Shown: positions 24,128 through 34,070, numbered from the stretch's first letter. The stretch is DNA of 64,000 nucleotides from Brevundimonas sp. NIBR10 (GCF_027912515.1 NZ_CP115464.1:62001-126000), one strand, 5' to 3'. Numbers and translations: made by a program. Notes: generated from the sequence alone by a model not told the origin.

Positions 24128-27100
24128 TCAGAATTTCTGGATGCTGAGACGGGTCGTCAGGACGACGTCGATCAGGTCGGCGCCGGTCGCCGACATCTTG
24201 AGGACGAACCGTTCGGCCCCGCCGTGCCGGAACCGCCACTGGCGCGACAGATCCGACCAGTGGTCGCCCTCGCCGTCGATCTCCAGGCTCTCGATGTTCT
24301 GGGGCGAACCGCCGCCGCCGATGATGGCGCTGGACCAGGTCCCGGAATCCACCTTGCGCTGGTTGGTCGTGCCCGAGACCGGCAGTTCCCAGATCTCCCA
24401 GGCACCGGAGGGGGCGACCGTCGTCGAGCTGGACCGGGTGCGCGGGGTCGGGGTGCTGATGTTCAGCCCCATCGACACGTTGAAGATGGCCGTGGTCGTC
24501 ACCGCCTGGGCCAGGGTGAAGGTCACGATGTCGGCCATGGCGCCCGAAACCGTCACCGGGCTGGAGGTGAACATCTCGGAATAGAGTTCGTCCTGGGCGA
24601 TGCCCTGGCGATAGGTCTTGCCGTCCGTGCCAAGGGCGAAGTCGGCATTCGCCACCTCCGCGTCGGCCGCCTGGACCGTGTCCGACCCGAACCAGAACAG
24701 GACGTCGCCCGACCGGCCTGCGACCAGACGGTTGCCGTCCAGGGTCAGGTCCAGCGCCGGGTCCGTGGTCGGATCGTTGACCACGCGTTCAATGGCGATG
24801 GCCTCGACCAGCAGGGGTTCCGAGGTCTGACCCGACGCGACGACCACGACCAGCTCGACGTCGATCGGCGCATCCTCGACCTCGCCGGTCAGGGCCGGGA
24901 ACAGTCGGGGCGGTGGGGTGGTCAGGTCGCGGGCCGAGGCCGACAGCATCGGCAGTTCGACCCAGCCCTGGTCATTCGGGGTCTCGGGCGTGACGCGCCA
25001 GCGGGCAGCGATCCCGGTGATCGGCGAGCCGGCCCAGGGCGGGATGGAAAAGCTGACCCGGACGCCGCTGGCCGCGCCCTGGACACCCAGCAGGACCGGG
25101 GCGGGCGGCCGGGCGGTGCGGTCCCCCGTCAGGGTCGAGGGCGAAGGCGTGCCCGCCGCGTCCTCGGCCGCGATCAGGGCGGGGGCGACGTATTTGCGGG
25201 CCGTGATCCGCGCGGTCAGATCCTCGGACGGTTCGATGCCGACGATCTCCAGATCGCTCGACAGGGTGGTGGCCACACCCCAGGTGATCAGGTCATCGGG
25301 CCGGGGGCAGTCGGCGACCGCGCGCGGCGTGGCGAAGACGATCTCGCGCGAGGATCCCGGCGTATTGACCAGGTCCACGCCGCGCACCGCCGTCGGCCCC
25401 GAGCCGCCCCCCGAGCTAACCATGAACCGCATGTCGCAGGCATAGGCGACGCCGGTCGTCATCTCGACTTCCTGGTCGAGGCGCAGGCCGGTGACCAGTC
25501 CGCCCGCCGTGCGCACCGCCCGGACGCGGGCCTCTCCCAGGCCTTCGCCGACGGCCCGCCAGCTGACCAGCACCCGATCGCCGAAGCTGCAGGCGACGTG
25601 TTCGACGTCCGTGGTCCAGGTCTCGACACGGCGTTGCAGGGTGCGGCGCGTCAGTTCCCAGACCCCGTCCTTCAGGGCGCGCGTCCGGGTGCATTGCCCC
25701 TCGACCCGCCAGGCTTCCAGCCGGGACGCCGCCAGCAGGCCGCCGCCGGCCACAGCCGCGTAACCCGTGGCATAGACGATGATCTCGTCGGCCTCGCCGC
25801 GCCGGTCGATATTGGCGAACTCGACCCGCAGGGCATGGACCGGCTCGGGATAGACGATGGTCCCGGAGCGGTCGCGCAGGTTGCGGCCGTTGAAGATCTG
25901 TTTCGGGGCCGGGCGTTCGGCCCAGCAGGCCGCGACCATTCGCGAGCCGTCCCACCACAGCCCCGCCCGGCCCGCCGTCTCCAGCAGCTTGAGCGCGTCT
26001 CGCTGGCTCTTGCGATCGGTCAGATACAGGCCGGCCGTCCAGCCGCGCGTGACGCAGGTCTCGGACCAGGCGCGCAGTCCGGTGTCGGCCTGGCTGGTCA
26101 GCAGCGGTTTGGCCGGGGCGGGGCCGGTCAACAGCCAGCGAACCAGGGCGGCCGGGTTGCTGGTCGCCGCCGTCGTGGACCAGTTCGACCCGTTCCAGAC
26201 CGAACAGACCGGTTCGATCCGGCAGGTGATCGGGGCCAGCGTGCCCTGGTTGACGGCCGAGGCCTTCACCCGGAACTCGATCACCGACAGGGTCTCGTCG
26301 ACGATGGGCTTGCGGAAGGCGATGGCGCGGATGGCGGTCAGGATGACGGTGTCGTGGCGCTTCTCGCTGGCGTCCGGCGGGGCCGACCGCTTGAGCTCGA
26401 ACTCATATCGACCCAGCGGGAGGCTGACCGAATGGGTCGCACGGACCGGCTCGCGCGTGCGGTTGGACAGGGCCGTCGTGCCCGCCGCCGTCCAGGATCC
26501 CGTCGGCACCCCGAAGGCGTCGATTTCCCGGCGACGCACCGTCACGGTCACAGAGGCCGTCTCGACCCGGCCGTCGTCCTTGGCGAAATACAGACCCTCA
26601 GGCAGGAACAGGTCCAGCTCGAACAGCTCACCCTCGGCGCCCGCCGCATGGACCACGACGGTCGTGCCGTCTTCGTTCAGTTCGTCGGTGAAGCCCTGTT
26701 CGTCGGTGTCGTTGGGATAGAGGGAGAAGGTGCGCGGCCCGGGCGTCAGATGCTCGACCGTCTCGATCTCCCCCGCCGGCAGGCTTGAGACCAGGGTGTC
26801 GCCGATCCGCATCTCGGTCGCCACGCAGGGCCCGTAGTGCAGGCCGAGGATGCCATAGATCCAGACGTCGTCGCCGATCGCCCGGGTGAAGGTCTTGACC
26901 GCCAGGTCCGGGGCGACGACGCAGGCCCCCAGGGCCAGCGGCATCGAGGACCAGGGGCGATACTGGTTGGATGCCGACTGCAGGGCGTAGCGGTCGCCCG
27001 AGGCCCCACCCTGGCTTTCCGGTTTGAAGATCGCTGCGCCGATGAACTGACCAGCGGTCGTGATGGCGGCGGCCGCAGCAGCCTGTGTGAGCAGGAGCGC

Positions 27101-27466
27101 CGTGCCTTGCAGCGCCGTCTGGGTCGCGAGCGCTCCTCCCGGCCCGGCGATGGCGAAGGCGGCGACCATGACGGCGATCTGGAACAGGGCCTGGCCGACG
27201 TCCTTCTTGCCGCCGCCTCCGCCGCCCAGGGGCTCGACCACGATGTTCAGGACGTCGTCGGCCTGGAGGATCGTCGCCAGGGTCTCCGACCGCGCGAGGG
27301 GCTTGCCGTTCAGATGCACGACGGTGCAGGCCAGATCGGTCTGGGTCAGCATCCCGGCATTGATCGCCTGGACCAGGACGTCGCGGACCAGACCACCCGG
27401 GCGGGCGACCAGGGGGCCGGCCACGGGGACGAACGGCTGGGAGACGACAGCCTGAAGGTCAGACAT
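24128..27466 (-). CDS. Tail tip / host specificity protein (J-like)
   Basis: 1112 aa from the ATG at 27466 (the frame is open upstream, but the next tail gene ends there). The N-terminal part is ubiquitin-like (about 1-75, 'LNGKPLARSETLATILQADD'), then a Gly linker and a hydrophobic alanine-rich segment (95-160, 'FQIAVMVAAFAIAGPGGALA') like lambda gpI/J fusions. J-type tip domains follow ('LGLHYGPCVATEMRIGDTLV', 'LLETAGRAGLWWDGSRMV') and a fibronectin-like stretch near 800. It forms the tail tip and sets receptor choice. Confidence 0.85.
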   Translation of the reverse strand: MSDLQAVVSQPFVPVAGPLVARPGGLVRDVLVQAINAGMLTQTDLACTVVHLNGKPLARSETLATILQADDVLNIVVEPLGGGGGGKKDVGQALFQIAVMVAAFAIAGPGGALATQTALQGTALLLTQAAAAAAITTAGQFIGAAIFKPESQGGASGDRYALQSASNQYRPWSSMPLALGACVVAPDLAVKTFTRAIGDDVWIYGILGLHYGPCVATEMRIGDTLVSSLPAGEIETVEHLTPGPRTFSLYPNDTDEQGFTDELNEDGTTVVVHAAGAEGELFELDLFLPEGLYFAKDDGRVETASVTVTVRRREIDAFGVPTGSWTAAGTTALSNRTREPVRATHSVSLPLGRYEFELKRSAPPDASEKRHDTVILTAIRAIAFRKPIVDETLSVIEFRVKASAVNQGTLAPITCRIEPVCSVWNGSNWSTTAATSNPAALVRWLLTGPAPAKPLLTSQADTGLRAWSETCVTRGWTAGLYLTDRKSQRDALKLLETAGRAGLWWDGSRMVAACWAERPAPKQIFNGRNLRDRSGTIVYPEPVHALRVEFANIDRRGEADEIIVYATGYAAVAGGGLLAASRLEAWRVEGQCTRTRALKDGVWELTRRTLQRRVETWTTDVEHVACSFGDRVLVSWRAVGEGLGEARVRAVRTAGGLVTGLRLDQEVEMTTGVAYACDMRFMVSSGGGSGPTAVRGVDLVNTPGSSREIVFATPRAVADCPRPDDLITWGVATTLSSDLEIVGIEPSEDLTARITARKYVAPALIAAEDAAGTPSPSTLTGDRTARPPAPVLLGVQGAASGVRVSFSIPPWAGSPITGIAARWRVTPETPNDQGWVELPMLSASARDLTTPPPRLFPALTGEVEDAPIDVELVVVVASGQTSEPLLVEAIAIERVVNDPTTDPALDLTLDGNRLVAGRSGDVLFWFGSDTVQAADAEVANADFALGTDGKTYRQGIAQDELYSEMFTSSPVTVSGAMADIVTFTLAQAVTTTAIFNVSMGLNISTPTPRTRSSSTTVAPSGAWEIWELPVSGTTNQRKVDSGTWSSAIIGGGGSPQNIESLEIDGEGDHWSDLSRQWRFRHGGAERFVLKMSATGADLIDVVLTTRLSIQKF

Positions 27467-27932
27467 GAATGACCTCCGTGACGAAGCGAGGGACGAAGAA
27501 CCCGACGGCGCGATAGGGGCAGTCGCGGTCGTCGAGGTCGGCCAGGGTGGTCCCGACGCCCATGTCGGCATGGACGAACCCGGTTCGCGAGGTCATCAGC
27601 CCGACATGGCCCGAACGGCCGAGCCAGTTCAGATGCACAACCGCGCCGGGCTGGGCCTCGACCGGCCGCCAGACGGCCAGCCGGTCGGCGATCAGACGCG
27701 CACGCCGTGCGCGGCCGCTGGACGTGAGGATCAACGCGTCATACGCGTCGCTGTACGTCTCGATCGCGACGTCCAGATGGGTTCGGTAGATCCAGCGAAC
27801 GCAACCCCGGCAGTCCCAGCCGTCTGGCCTGTCGCCCTTGCCCAGAAAAGGCGACCCGATCACAGGCGCGATCCGAGCCAGCAGGTCGTGCGGCACCACC
27901 ATAGGGCCGGGCGCATCAACCGAGACGACCAC
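27459..27932 (-). CDS. NlpC/P60-type tail assembly peptidase (gpK-like)
   Basis: A 157-aa protein. 'FLGKGDRPDGWDCRGCVRW' carries the nucleophile Cys region (family D-C-x-G/W) and 'AVVHLNWLGRSGHVGLM' carries the His. Its position between the DUF1833 protein and J matches tail peptidase genes, which trim peptidoglycan during DNA entry. Codons for 'GRARRARL' overlay a copy of the dispersed palindrome. It overlaps the J gene by 8 bp. Confidence 0.8.
   Translation of the reverse strand: MVVSVDAPGPMVVPHDLLARIAPVIGSPFLGKGDRPDGWDCRGCVRWIYRTHLDVAIETYSDAYDALILTSSGRARRARLIADRLAVWRPVEAQPGAVVHLNWLGRSGHVGLMTSRTGFVHADMGVGTTLADLDDRDCPYRAVGFFVPRFVTEVIHV
27698..27712. repeat. Dispersed 15-bp palindrome, copy 3 (C centre)
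   Basis: GCGCACGCCGTGCGC inside the tail peptidase gene, read on the minus strand as ARRAR, a different frame from copy 1. Confidence 0.8.
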
Positions 27933-28427
27933 CTAGAACTGCCCCGGAGTGGTGGACGGCGTGTAGCTGACGGCGCAGGCGGGTTCGAGATCGAAGTCTT
28001 TGGGCCGCAGGACCGCCGAGGCCTCGACGTCGTTGAAGTCGGACTGGCCCAGGGTCGCGCCCTCGATCGCGGTCTCGACCACGTCCGGCGCAGCGACGCG
28101 CACAAGGCGCAGCGAGATGGTCGGCGGCTCGACCGCCGCCTCCATCGCGCCCTCGATCCGGCTGTCGACGTTGGCGATGGCCACCTTGCCGGTGCCGAAG
28201 GGCTGGTCCTCGGATGCCCCCGCCCAGGTCAGGCGGAACGGCAGATAGGGATACTCCTCCCCGTTCGACGCGATGCCCTGGCGCAGGCCGGACAGCAGCC
28301 GGTCGGGGCAGTCGCTGACCCGGATCGGATCGACCAGACTGTCGGCCGAGATCTCGACCAGCTGGGCCAGGGGCTCGACCTCGCTGGCCCACAGGGCCTC
28401 GACCATGGCGGCGGTGACGTCGGGCAT
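27933..28427 (-). CDS. DUF1833 family tail protein
   Basis: A 164-aa protein of typical DUF1833 length. 'PLAQLVEISADSLVDPIRVS' and 'EEYPYLPFRLTWAGASEDQP', then 'AIANVDSRIEGAM' are the family pattern. DUF1833 proteins occupy the lambda gpL/M position at the tail tip in many siphophages. The gene is flanked within 2 bp by its neighbours in the late operon. Confidence 0.8.
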   Translation of the reverse strand: MPDVTAAMVEALWASEVEPLAQLVEISADSLVDPIRVSDCPDRLLSGLRQGIASNGEEYPYLPFRLTWAGASEDQPFGTGKVAIANVDSRIEGAMEAAVEPPTISLRLVRVAAPDVVETAIEGATLGQSDFNDVEASAVLRPKDFDLEPACAVSYTPSTTPGQF

Positions 28428-28428
28428 G

Positions 28429-29328
28429 TCAGGCGACCGTGAGCTGCAGGCCGACGTCCATGATGGTCGTCAGGCCGAGGTGGGCGGAAGGCTTCGGTGC
28501 GCCGTCGGGCAGCCAGGTCGCGACGCAGAGTTCGTCGGTGTCGGGCCGCACGATCCAGAAGCGGTCATGTCCGGCGCGATAGAACTGGTCCAGCACATCC
28601 AGTTCCGGCGGCGTGCAGCGCACCGAACCGCGCAGATCGACGGGCGGCTCGCGGTACAGCAGCCGCGTCTTGTTGATCCCGGACGCCGACTGGAACCCCG
28701 TCCGGTTGGCGATGGGGGTGACCTGGGGCGGATTGCGGAACGGGCGCAGCGGCGGCCAGGCCGGCAGGTTCAGGTTGGTGTCGGTATGCGTCCCCGGATC
28801 CCAGGGATGGGGATGGGCCGCGCCCGTCGGGGTGACGATCAGGGGCTTGAGATAGGTCAGGGCGGCGGCGCCGGCCGAAGGCGCGACCATCCGGGCCTGG
28901 AGCATCAGCTTGGCGGTCGTGGCCGGGGCGACCACCCGGCCCCAGGCGCGAAAGAAGGTCTGGCGCAGGCCGCGCACCCCGACCCCCTCGGCCGAGTATT
29001 CGACCGGCGAGACCGTCAGGGGCGTGGTCGAGATGTCGCCCTCGCCCGCATTGACCCAGACCACCTCGGCGAAAGGGGTGACCGGCACCCCGTCCACCGA
29101 GGCCGCCAGCAGCAGCGACACCTCGGCCGTCTGGCCGACGGTGATCGTGGGCCGGTTGCCGACGGCGTTGCGTGTCAGGACGGTCCCGCCGCTGGACACC
29201 GACCCGGCGGCGACCAGTCCCGCCCGGCCGGGCGCGCCGCGAACCGAGGCGTCCAGGCTCAGGGCCAGGTTGGATTCGTATCCGGACGTCAGTTCCAGGA
29301 AGCCGGCATTGCGCAGACGGTTGGCCAT
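28429..29328 (-). CDS. Minor tail protein of the distal tail
   Basis: A 299-aa beta-rich protein starting MANRLRNAGFLELTSGYES. The second half ends 'DQFYRAGHDRFWIVRPDTDE' and 'GLTTIMDVGLQLTVA', a C-terminal pattern of distal tail (DIT/gpM-like) proteins. It lies between the tape measure and DUF1833 genes, where distal tail proteins are expected. The assignment is by position plus this weak resemblance. Confidence 0.65.
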   Translation of the reverse strand: MANRLRNAGFLELTSGYESNLALSLDASVRGAPGRAGLVAAGSVSSGGTVLTRNAVGNRPTITVGQTAEVSLLLAASVDGVPVTPFAEVVWVNAGEGDISTTPLTVSPVEYSAEGVGVRGLRQTFFRAWGRVVAPATTAKLMLQARMVAPSAGAAALTYLKPLIVTPTGAAHPHPWDPGTHTDTNLNLPAWPPLRPFRNPPQVTPIANRTGFQSASGINKTRLLYREPPVDLRGSVRCTPPELDVLDQFYRAGHDRFWIVRPDTDELCVATWLPDGAPKPSAHLGLTTIMDVGLQLTVA

Positions 29329-29331
29329 GGT

Positions 29332-31902
29332 TCAGCGCCTCCGGGCCTGGGGCGTCATGGACAGGCTGCGCATCAGGGAGCCGTCGGCGCCCATGCCCCG
29401 CACCGCGCCCTTGACCGCGTCCTGAAGCACGATCTGAAATCCACCGCCCGGCATGGGCCGGGGTTGGGCCTCGACCTGGGCGCTCGACTGGTTGACGACG
29501 GTGATCGGCATGTTGACCGTGGGTGCGGCGGCCGAACCGCCGCCACCCTGAGACCGCATCCGGGCGTCGAAATCGGACATGATCCGCTGGGTCCGATCGG
29601 TGTCATAGATGCGGGCCCCGGCGGGCAGGTCCATCAGCTCCATGCCGTACTCGCCGACCTTGTGCAGGCCGCCGCCTCCGACCACGCCGCCCCGCCCCCG
29701 TCCGGGCAGGCTCAGCAGGCGCATGGTGGCGAGCACGCCCGAGGCATTGCCGACCGAGGCCGGGGCCCCGCCGGTCGGAAGGCCGCCGCCCGTGGGGGCC
29801 AGGCCCCCTGACGCGCCGCCGAAGACACGCCCCGTGAAGTTGGAGATGAACGACCCCAGCAGACCCTGCGATCCGCCTTCCTGACCGCTGCCGAACAGGG
29901 CATTGCCCAGGGGTTCGATCAGCATCCTCTGCAGGGCGATCTTGAGCAGCGCATCCGCGACCTGGTCCAGCGCATCGACCGCGACGCGGCCCATGTTCGA
30001 GAAGGCCTCACCCGCGTTGTCGGCGTTCCTCCAGGCGTCGATGAGACCGCCGTTCAGATTGTCGAGCGCGTCGAGCGCCTGGCCGGTGACATACTCCCCG
30101 GCTTCCCCGGCCGACTTGAACTGGGCATCCCGCCAGGCCTCGACCGGTCCGGCCGTCCGGCGCTGCATGTCTCGGGTCTGACCGGCCTGGATTTCGGGCA
30201 GTCGCGACAGGGCCTCGACCAGGGCCGCGCGCTTGGCCGGTTCCTTCTCGGCCTCGATCGCGGCTTCCAGGTCGGCCTTCTGCCGTCGCTGCGCCAGCTC
30301 GAGGATCTGCGTCTCGATCGCCCGACGCTCACCGGCGGTGCGGGCCTCGGCCGAGGCGAACTGGAGGATGGTCTGGAGCGTATCGGCATGGATCCGCTCG
30401 GCCTCGGCGGCGGCCTGTCGCGCACGCTCCCGATGCTCGGCTGCGATGGCCTCCTCTTTGTCGGCGCGCATCGTCGCGCGCAACGACTTGAGCTGGACGA
30501 TCCGACGTTCGATCGCCTCATCGTCCATGTCGGCAGCCTGAAGTGCCGATCTCAAACGGGCAACCTCGATGGCAGCCTCACGTTCGTCCATCTGGAGCAG
30601 GGCCAGGGCGGCGTCCGCGCGGGCCTCAGCTGTGTCCAGGCGTTCAGCCTCGGCCGAGACATTGGCCCGCTGAATCTGGATCTCCAGCCGGGTCAGTTGT
30701 TCAAGAGCCCGCTCGCCCTCGCGTCGCTTCTGTTCCTGCTGTCGCTCGGCCTCGCTAGGACCGCCGCCGCCACCGCCGCCGCCGTTCCCGTGACCTTCCA
30801 GCTCGAAGCCCGAATCACCTGAACCCTGCAAGGCGGCACGCATGCCGGCCATCTCATGCTCGTCCGAGTACATGTCGCCCTGACCCGCTGACGGCGGCGC
30901 GATTCCTCCGGTGGCAAGTTCTCCGATCCTCTGAAGCCCGCCGGTCCCCGGCATCGCCCGGCCCAGAGCATTGAGCCACCGAACCCAGGTCGGGGCCTTG
31001 GACTCGATATTGTCGAACTTCACCGACAGGTTGCCGAGCATGGCCCCGGCGTTGGCCAGGGCCGTGGTCAGCGGCTCGACCGCCGAGAAGGCCAAGGTCT
31101 TCAGCTGCTGTCCGGCCAGTTCGGCCTTTCGCTCGGCGGCGTCGAGCTTCTCGACGGTTTCCTTTTCCAGGACGACGCCAAGCTCTTCCGAGGCCGCGAG
31201 CAGATCGCGGAGCGCTTCCGAGCCCAGTCGCAAGGCGGGCAAGGAATCCTCGACGCCGAACGCCCGGGCCGCCGCAACCTGTTTCGAGCGATCCGTGATC
31301 TGACCCAGACGATCCGCCAGCAGGAGCATCATCTGATCGGCCGTCTCGATACTGTCGAGGTCCTCCTTCTTGATCCCGAGTTCCTGGAACCAGGGCTTCA
31401 GCTTGGCATCCCCGATGCCGATCTTGAACTTGCCGAGGGTGCCGTTCAGCTTCTCCAGGTCGCTCTCAAGCGTCTGGACCGGAACGCCGGCCTCGTCGGC
31501 GACGTAGCGCCATTGCTGCAGCGCCTCGACGCCGATGCCGATCCGCCCCGCCGTGTCCGTCAGACTGGCGGCAGCCGTCGCCGCCTGGTTGGATACCTGG
31601 ACCGCCGCCGTCGCCGCGACGACGAGGGCGGCCATACCGGCGGCGGCGGCCAGGCCCCAGGGTCCGAACTGCTGAAGGAGGTTCCCGACAGGCCCGGCCC
31701 GGCCCGCGAAGGCTTCAAGGCCGGAGTTGACCTCCCGGACGCCGCCATCGAGAGCCCGCATTCCAGCCGTGGGCTGGCGCATCGCCCGATCCAGCTCGCG
31801 CGCGGCCTTGGACCCCGCAGGGCCCAGGGTCGCCAGTTCGCCTCGGACCTGTTCAGCCCCCTTAAGCGAGAGCCTGAGATTGATGCCGCCGCCGTCGGCC
31901 AT
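29332..31902 (-). CDS. Tape measure protein
   Basis: 856 aa from the ATG at 31902; the frame is open upstream inside the chaperone gene. Long helical stretches dominate ('EQVRGELATLGPAGSKAARE'; residues 380-600 are coiled-coil with repeated Glu/Arg/Ala). A hydrophobic segment is near residue 80-110 ('GLAAAAGMAALVVAATAAV'), and the Gly-rich C-terminus includes 'GLHKVGEYGMELMDLPAGA', common at the end of tape measures. It sets tail length. At about 0.15 nm per residue, 856 aa suggests a tail near 130 nm (family rule, not measured). Confidence 0.9.
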   Translation of the reverse strand: MADGGGINLRLSLKGAEQVRGELATLGPAGSKAARELDRAMRQPTAGMRALDGGVREVNSGLEAFAGRAGPVGNLLQQFGPWGLAAAAGMAALVVAATAAVQVSNQAATAAASLTDTAGRIGIGVEALQQWRYVADEAGVPVQTLESDLEKLNGTLGKFKIGIGDAKLKPWFQELGIKKEDLDSIETADQMMLLLADRLGQITDRSKQVAAARAFGVEDSLPALRLGSEALRDLLAASEELGVVLEKETVEKLDAAERKAELAGQQLKTLAFSAVEPLTTALANAGAMLGNLSVKFDNIESKAPTWVRWLNALGRAMPGTGGLQRIGELATGGIAPPSAGQGDMYSDEHEMAGMRAALQGSGDSGFELEGHGNGGGGGGGGPSEAERQQEQKRREGERALEQLTRLEIQIQRANVSAEAERLDTAEARADAALALLQMDEREAAIEVARLRSALQAADMDDEAIERRIVQLKSLRATMRADKEEAIAAEHRERARQAAAEAERIHADTLQTILQFASAEARTAGERRAIETQILELAQRRQKADLEAAIEAEKEPAKRAALVEALSRLPEIQAGQTRDMQRRTAGPVEAWRDAQFKSAGEAGEYVTGQALDALDNLNGGLIDAWRNADNAGEAFSNMGRVAVDALDQVADALLKIALQRMLIEPLGNALFGSGQEGGSQGLLGSFISNFTGRVFGGASGGLAPTGGGLPTGGAPASVGNASGVLATMRLLSLPGRGRGGVVGGGGLHKVGEYGMELMDLPAGARIYDTDRTQRIMSDFDARMRSQGGGGSAAAPTVNMPITVVNQSSAQVEAQPRPMPGGGFQIVLQDAVKGAVRGMGADGSLMRSLSMTPQARRR

Positions 31903-31904
31903 GG

Positions 31905-32747
31905 TCAGCCTGCATCCCGGGCGAGACGTTCGGCCTCGGCGCGCTCGGCCTCGGCCTCCATCCGGCCCTGTTCGATGGCGCGGAACACGGCGAAGGCCGC
32001 GCCGACATCGGGCCGTTCCTCCACCCGACTGCGATCGGCCTCGAAGGCCAGCAGGGCGGCCTGATAGTCGAGCCCGGCGATGGCCCCGCCCATCCCCGCC
32101 CGCAGCCAGAGGCCATAGGTCGAGGTCGCGATCGCCCAACAGGCGATGCCTTCAGGCGTGCGGGGGGTGAGCGACAGGCGGGGGCAGAGTTCGCCCTCGA
32201 CCGACGCGCCCTTGACGCAGCCCTCGCCCATCTCGACGCAGGCCCGGCAGCGCTCGGCACCGCCCGCCCAGTGATCCTTCGCCAGCTTGCGCAGCCGCAC
32301 GGTCTCGGCCGCCATCGGGCGGCGCGGGCCTTCCAGCCAGGCGAGGAAGGGTGTCAGCAGGGGCGTGCCGCCGGGCGGGGGGCCGTACAGCAGGGCGTTG
32401 CGGATGGCGTCGGGATCGGTGACGTCGAGGGGTTGACCCGTCTCCGGGTCGTCGATGCCCTCCCAGTCGGTGAGGCACCGCTGGGCATAGAGGCACGCGG
32501 TCAGGACCGAGGCATAACCCGCGATCTGTTCCAGCTTCAGCGCGCCGCCGGTGTCGGACTCAGGGTCCAGGCCCAGAGCCTCCAGACCGGCGCGGCCCTC
32601 ATAGACCCGCGCCATGGCCGTGGCGACGTCCGACGCGACGACGGTCTCGATCCCGCCGTCCGGGCGGGTGAGACGCCAGCGCACGCCGGGGGCCAGGCCG
32701 ACCCACTCCGGCGCCGGGGCGGACCATGCGGGATGCGTCGGACCCAT
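31905..32747 (-). CDS. Tail assembly chaperone-like protein (G/T position)
   Basis: A 280-aa protein between the tail tube and tape measure genes. The N-terminal half is unlike known G proteins. A cysteine cluster ('CRACVEMGEGC', about 170-180, with further Cys after it) may bind metal. The C-terminal 80 residues ('YGLWLRAGMGGAIAGLDYQA') resemble the T part of G/GT chaperones (DUF1799-like). It is a single open frame, so no programmed frameshift is needed. Chaperone role inferred from position and this C-terminus. Confidence 0.65.
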   Translation of the reverse strand: MGPTHPAWSAPAPEWVGLAPGVRWRLTRPDGGIETVVASDVATAMARVYEGRAGLEALGLDPESDTGGALKLEQIAGYASVLTACLYAQRCLTDWEGIDDPETGQPLDVTDPDAIRNALLYGPPPGGTPLLTPFLAWLEGPRRPMAAETVRLRKLAKDHWAGGAERCRACVEMGEGCVKGASVEGELCPRLSLTPRTPEGIACWAIATSTYGLWLRAGMGGAIAGLDYQAALLAFEADRSRVEERPDVGAAFAVFRAIEQGRMEAEAERAEAERLARDAG

Positions 32748-33736
32748 CAGGCGTAGCTCGACACGCCGTTGGTCAGCTGGGCCACGATCATGGCCGCCCC
32801 GACCCCGACCTCAGCCCGGCCGCGCAGTTGCACGTCCAGACGTCCGGGTCCGGCGCTGGCCACCCCGACCTTGGCGAAGCGGACGTTGCGGATACTCAGG
32901 AACAGGTCGAGCGAGGCCGACAGCGGCATCGACAGGTCGATGTTGACCGGGGTCGGCAGATAGGCGCCGCTGGCCAGCTTGCCCATGTCGCGGATCGCGG
33001 CCCCCTTGAACCGGGCCGTGATGTTGACGGCCGCCGTGCGGCCCTCCAGCTGGACGTCGTCGATCCACGGCGACCCGGCATAGCCGTCCTCGCCCAGGAC
33101 ATTGGTCAGGGTCACGTCGCCGGAGATGACTGCGCCCATGGTCACGCCGTCGGCCAGGACGGTGCCGATCGTGCGCGGCACCCGGTTGGTCAGGCCCAGG
33201 GCCGTGGGCGTCCCCGCGACCGTGCTAGCGTACTGGTCGCGAAGCTGGCGGGTGACATAGTCGGCGTTGATCCGGGTGTAGCCCCGGTCGGATCCGATCG
33301 GGAAGGACAGGGACCGCATCACGGCCCCGATCGCCCCGTCGAACTGACCCGACGCCAGTTTGCGCTCGAAGGTCTGTGTCGGGATCTGGGTCGTCGCCGA
33401 GGAGAAGGTGTGGACATAGGGGCCGGCCCCGGTCGTGACCGGCGCGCCGAAGAACTCGGTCAGGACATGGCCGACCTGGACGATGTCCAGGGGCCAGACC
33501 ACGCGCACCGAGCCGCGCTCGATGTCGGGCGCGGCGGGACGGGCATCGATCGAGTTCTGATAGCCGCCGCCCAGGACGTCGTCGTCCTGGGGTTCCTGCT
33601 GGGGCGAAGGGGTCCAGTCGTAGAAGTGGCGGCGGGTGAAGGTCTGGTCCGGCGAGACGGCCGGGGTGATCAGGTTCGTCTGGGCCGCCGAATAGAGTTC
33701 GGCCAGACGCCCGCGCGGATCGTTGGTGGTGGTCAT
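32747..33736 (-). CDS. Major tail tube protein
   Basis: A 329-aa protein; 'PDIERGSVRVVWPLDIVQVG' and 'GAGPYVHTFSSATTQIPTQT', then 'FERKLASGQFDGAIGAVMRS' are the typical tail tube pattern of siphophages. The repeated beta strands at the end ('VNIDLSMPLSASLDLFLS') fit the tube fold. It sits directly upstream of the chaperone gene, the standard order. Confidence 0.85.
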   Translation of the reverse strand: MTTTNDPRGRLAELYSAAQTNLITPAVSPDQTFTRRHFYDWTPSPQQEPQDDDVLGGGYQNSIDARPAAPDIERGSVRVVWPLDIVQVGHVLTEFFGAPVTTGAGPYVHTFSSATTQIPTQTFERKLASGQFDGAIGAVMRSLSFPIGSDRGYTRINADYVTRQLRDQYASTVAGTPTALGLTNRVPRTIGTVLADGVTMGAVISGDVTLTNVLGEDGYAGSPWIDDVQLEGRTAAVNITARFKGAAIRDMGKLASGAYLPTPVNIDLSMPLSASLDLFLSIRNVRFAKVGVASAGPGRLDVQLRGRAEVGVGAAMIVAQLTNGVSSYA

Positions 33737-33739
33737 GAT

Positions 33740-34057
33740 CTAGCCCTTCGTCCAGAGGCGCACGCGCGGTTGCGCGAGCTCGATGTCGGCGTCGGTCGCC
33801 GGACGCGCGAGGCCGTCGGCCTTCAGCGTCTTCGCCACCTTCGAGGTCACCCCGATCACTTCACCCCGCGACAGGCCGCGATCGGGGTCGGTCGTCAGCA
33901 CGACCAGCCAGGCCTGGGCCTCGGGCAGGGTCGAGACGCCGGGCTCCGCATCCGCCATCGGATCGACGGTTTCGGGCGCGTTGTCCCCGGACGGGGCGAC
34001 TGGCGGGACCGGCAGCTCGGCCGGATCCGGGGCGGTGTCGGGGGCGGTGTCAGGCAT
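33740..34057 (-). CDS. Proline-rich small late protein, paralogue of the 35781-36197 product
   Basis: 105 aa from the ATG at 34057 with GGAGA upstream. A Pro/Asp/Ala-rich N-terminus (1-40) leads into a compact C-terminal domain, 'KADGLARPATDADIELAQPR'. A similar end, 'RGWARPATEAEADQAR', occurs in the 138-aa product at 35781-36197. Role unknown; the position suggests a tail or neck accessory. Confidence 0.6.
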   Translation of the reverse strand: MPDTAPDTAPDPAELPVPPVAPSGDNAPETVDPMADAEPGVSTLPEAQAWLVVLTTDPDRGLSRGEVIGVTSKVAKTLKADGLARPATDADIELAQPRVRLWTKG

Positions 34058-34070
34058 GGGCGAGGTCTCC

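Noticed and set aside
22255..26788. Very long rightward open frames (630 and 854 aa) opposite the spike and J genes
   Set aside because: They are antisense to well-supported tail genes; high GC at third positions keeps these frames open. The products are low-complexity Arg/Gly/Asp/His-rich sequence with no domains.
31905..32747. Programmed frameshift in the tail chaperone region
   Set aside because: One open frame covers both the N-terminal and T-like parts; I saw no convincing slippery sequence.
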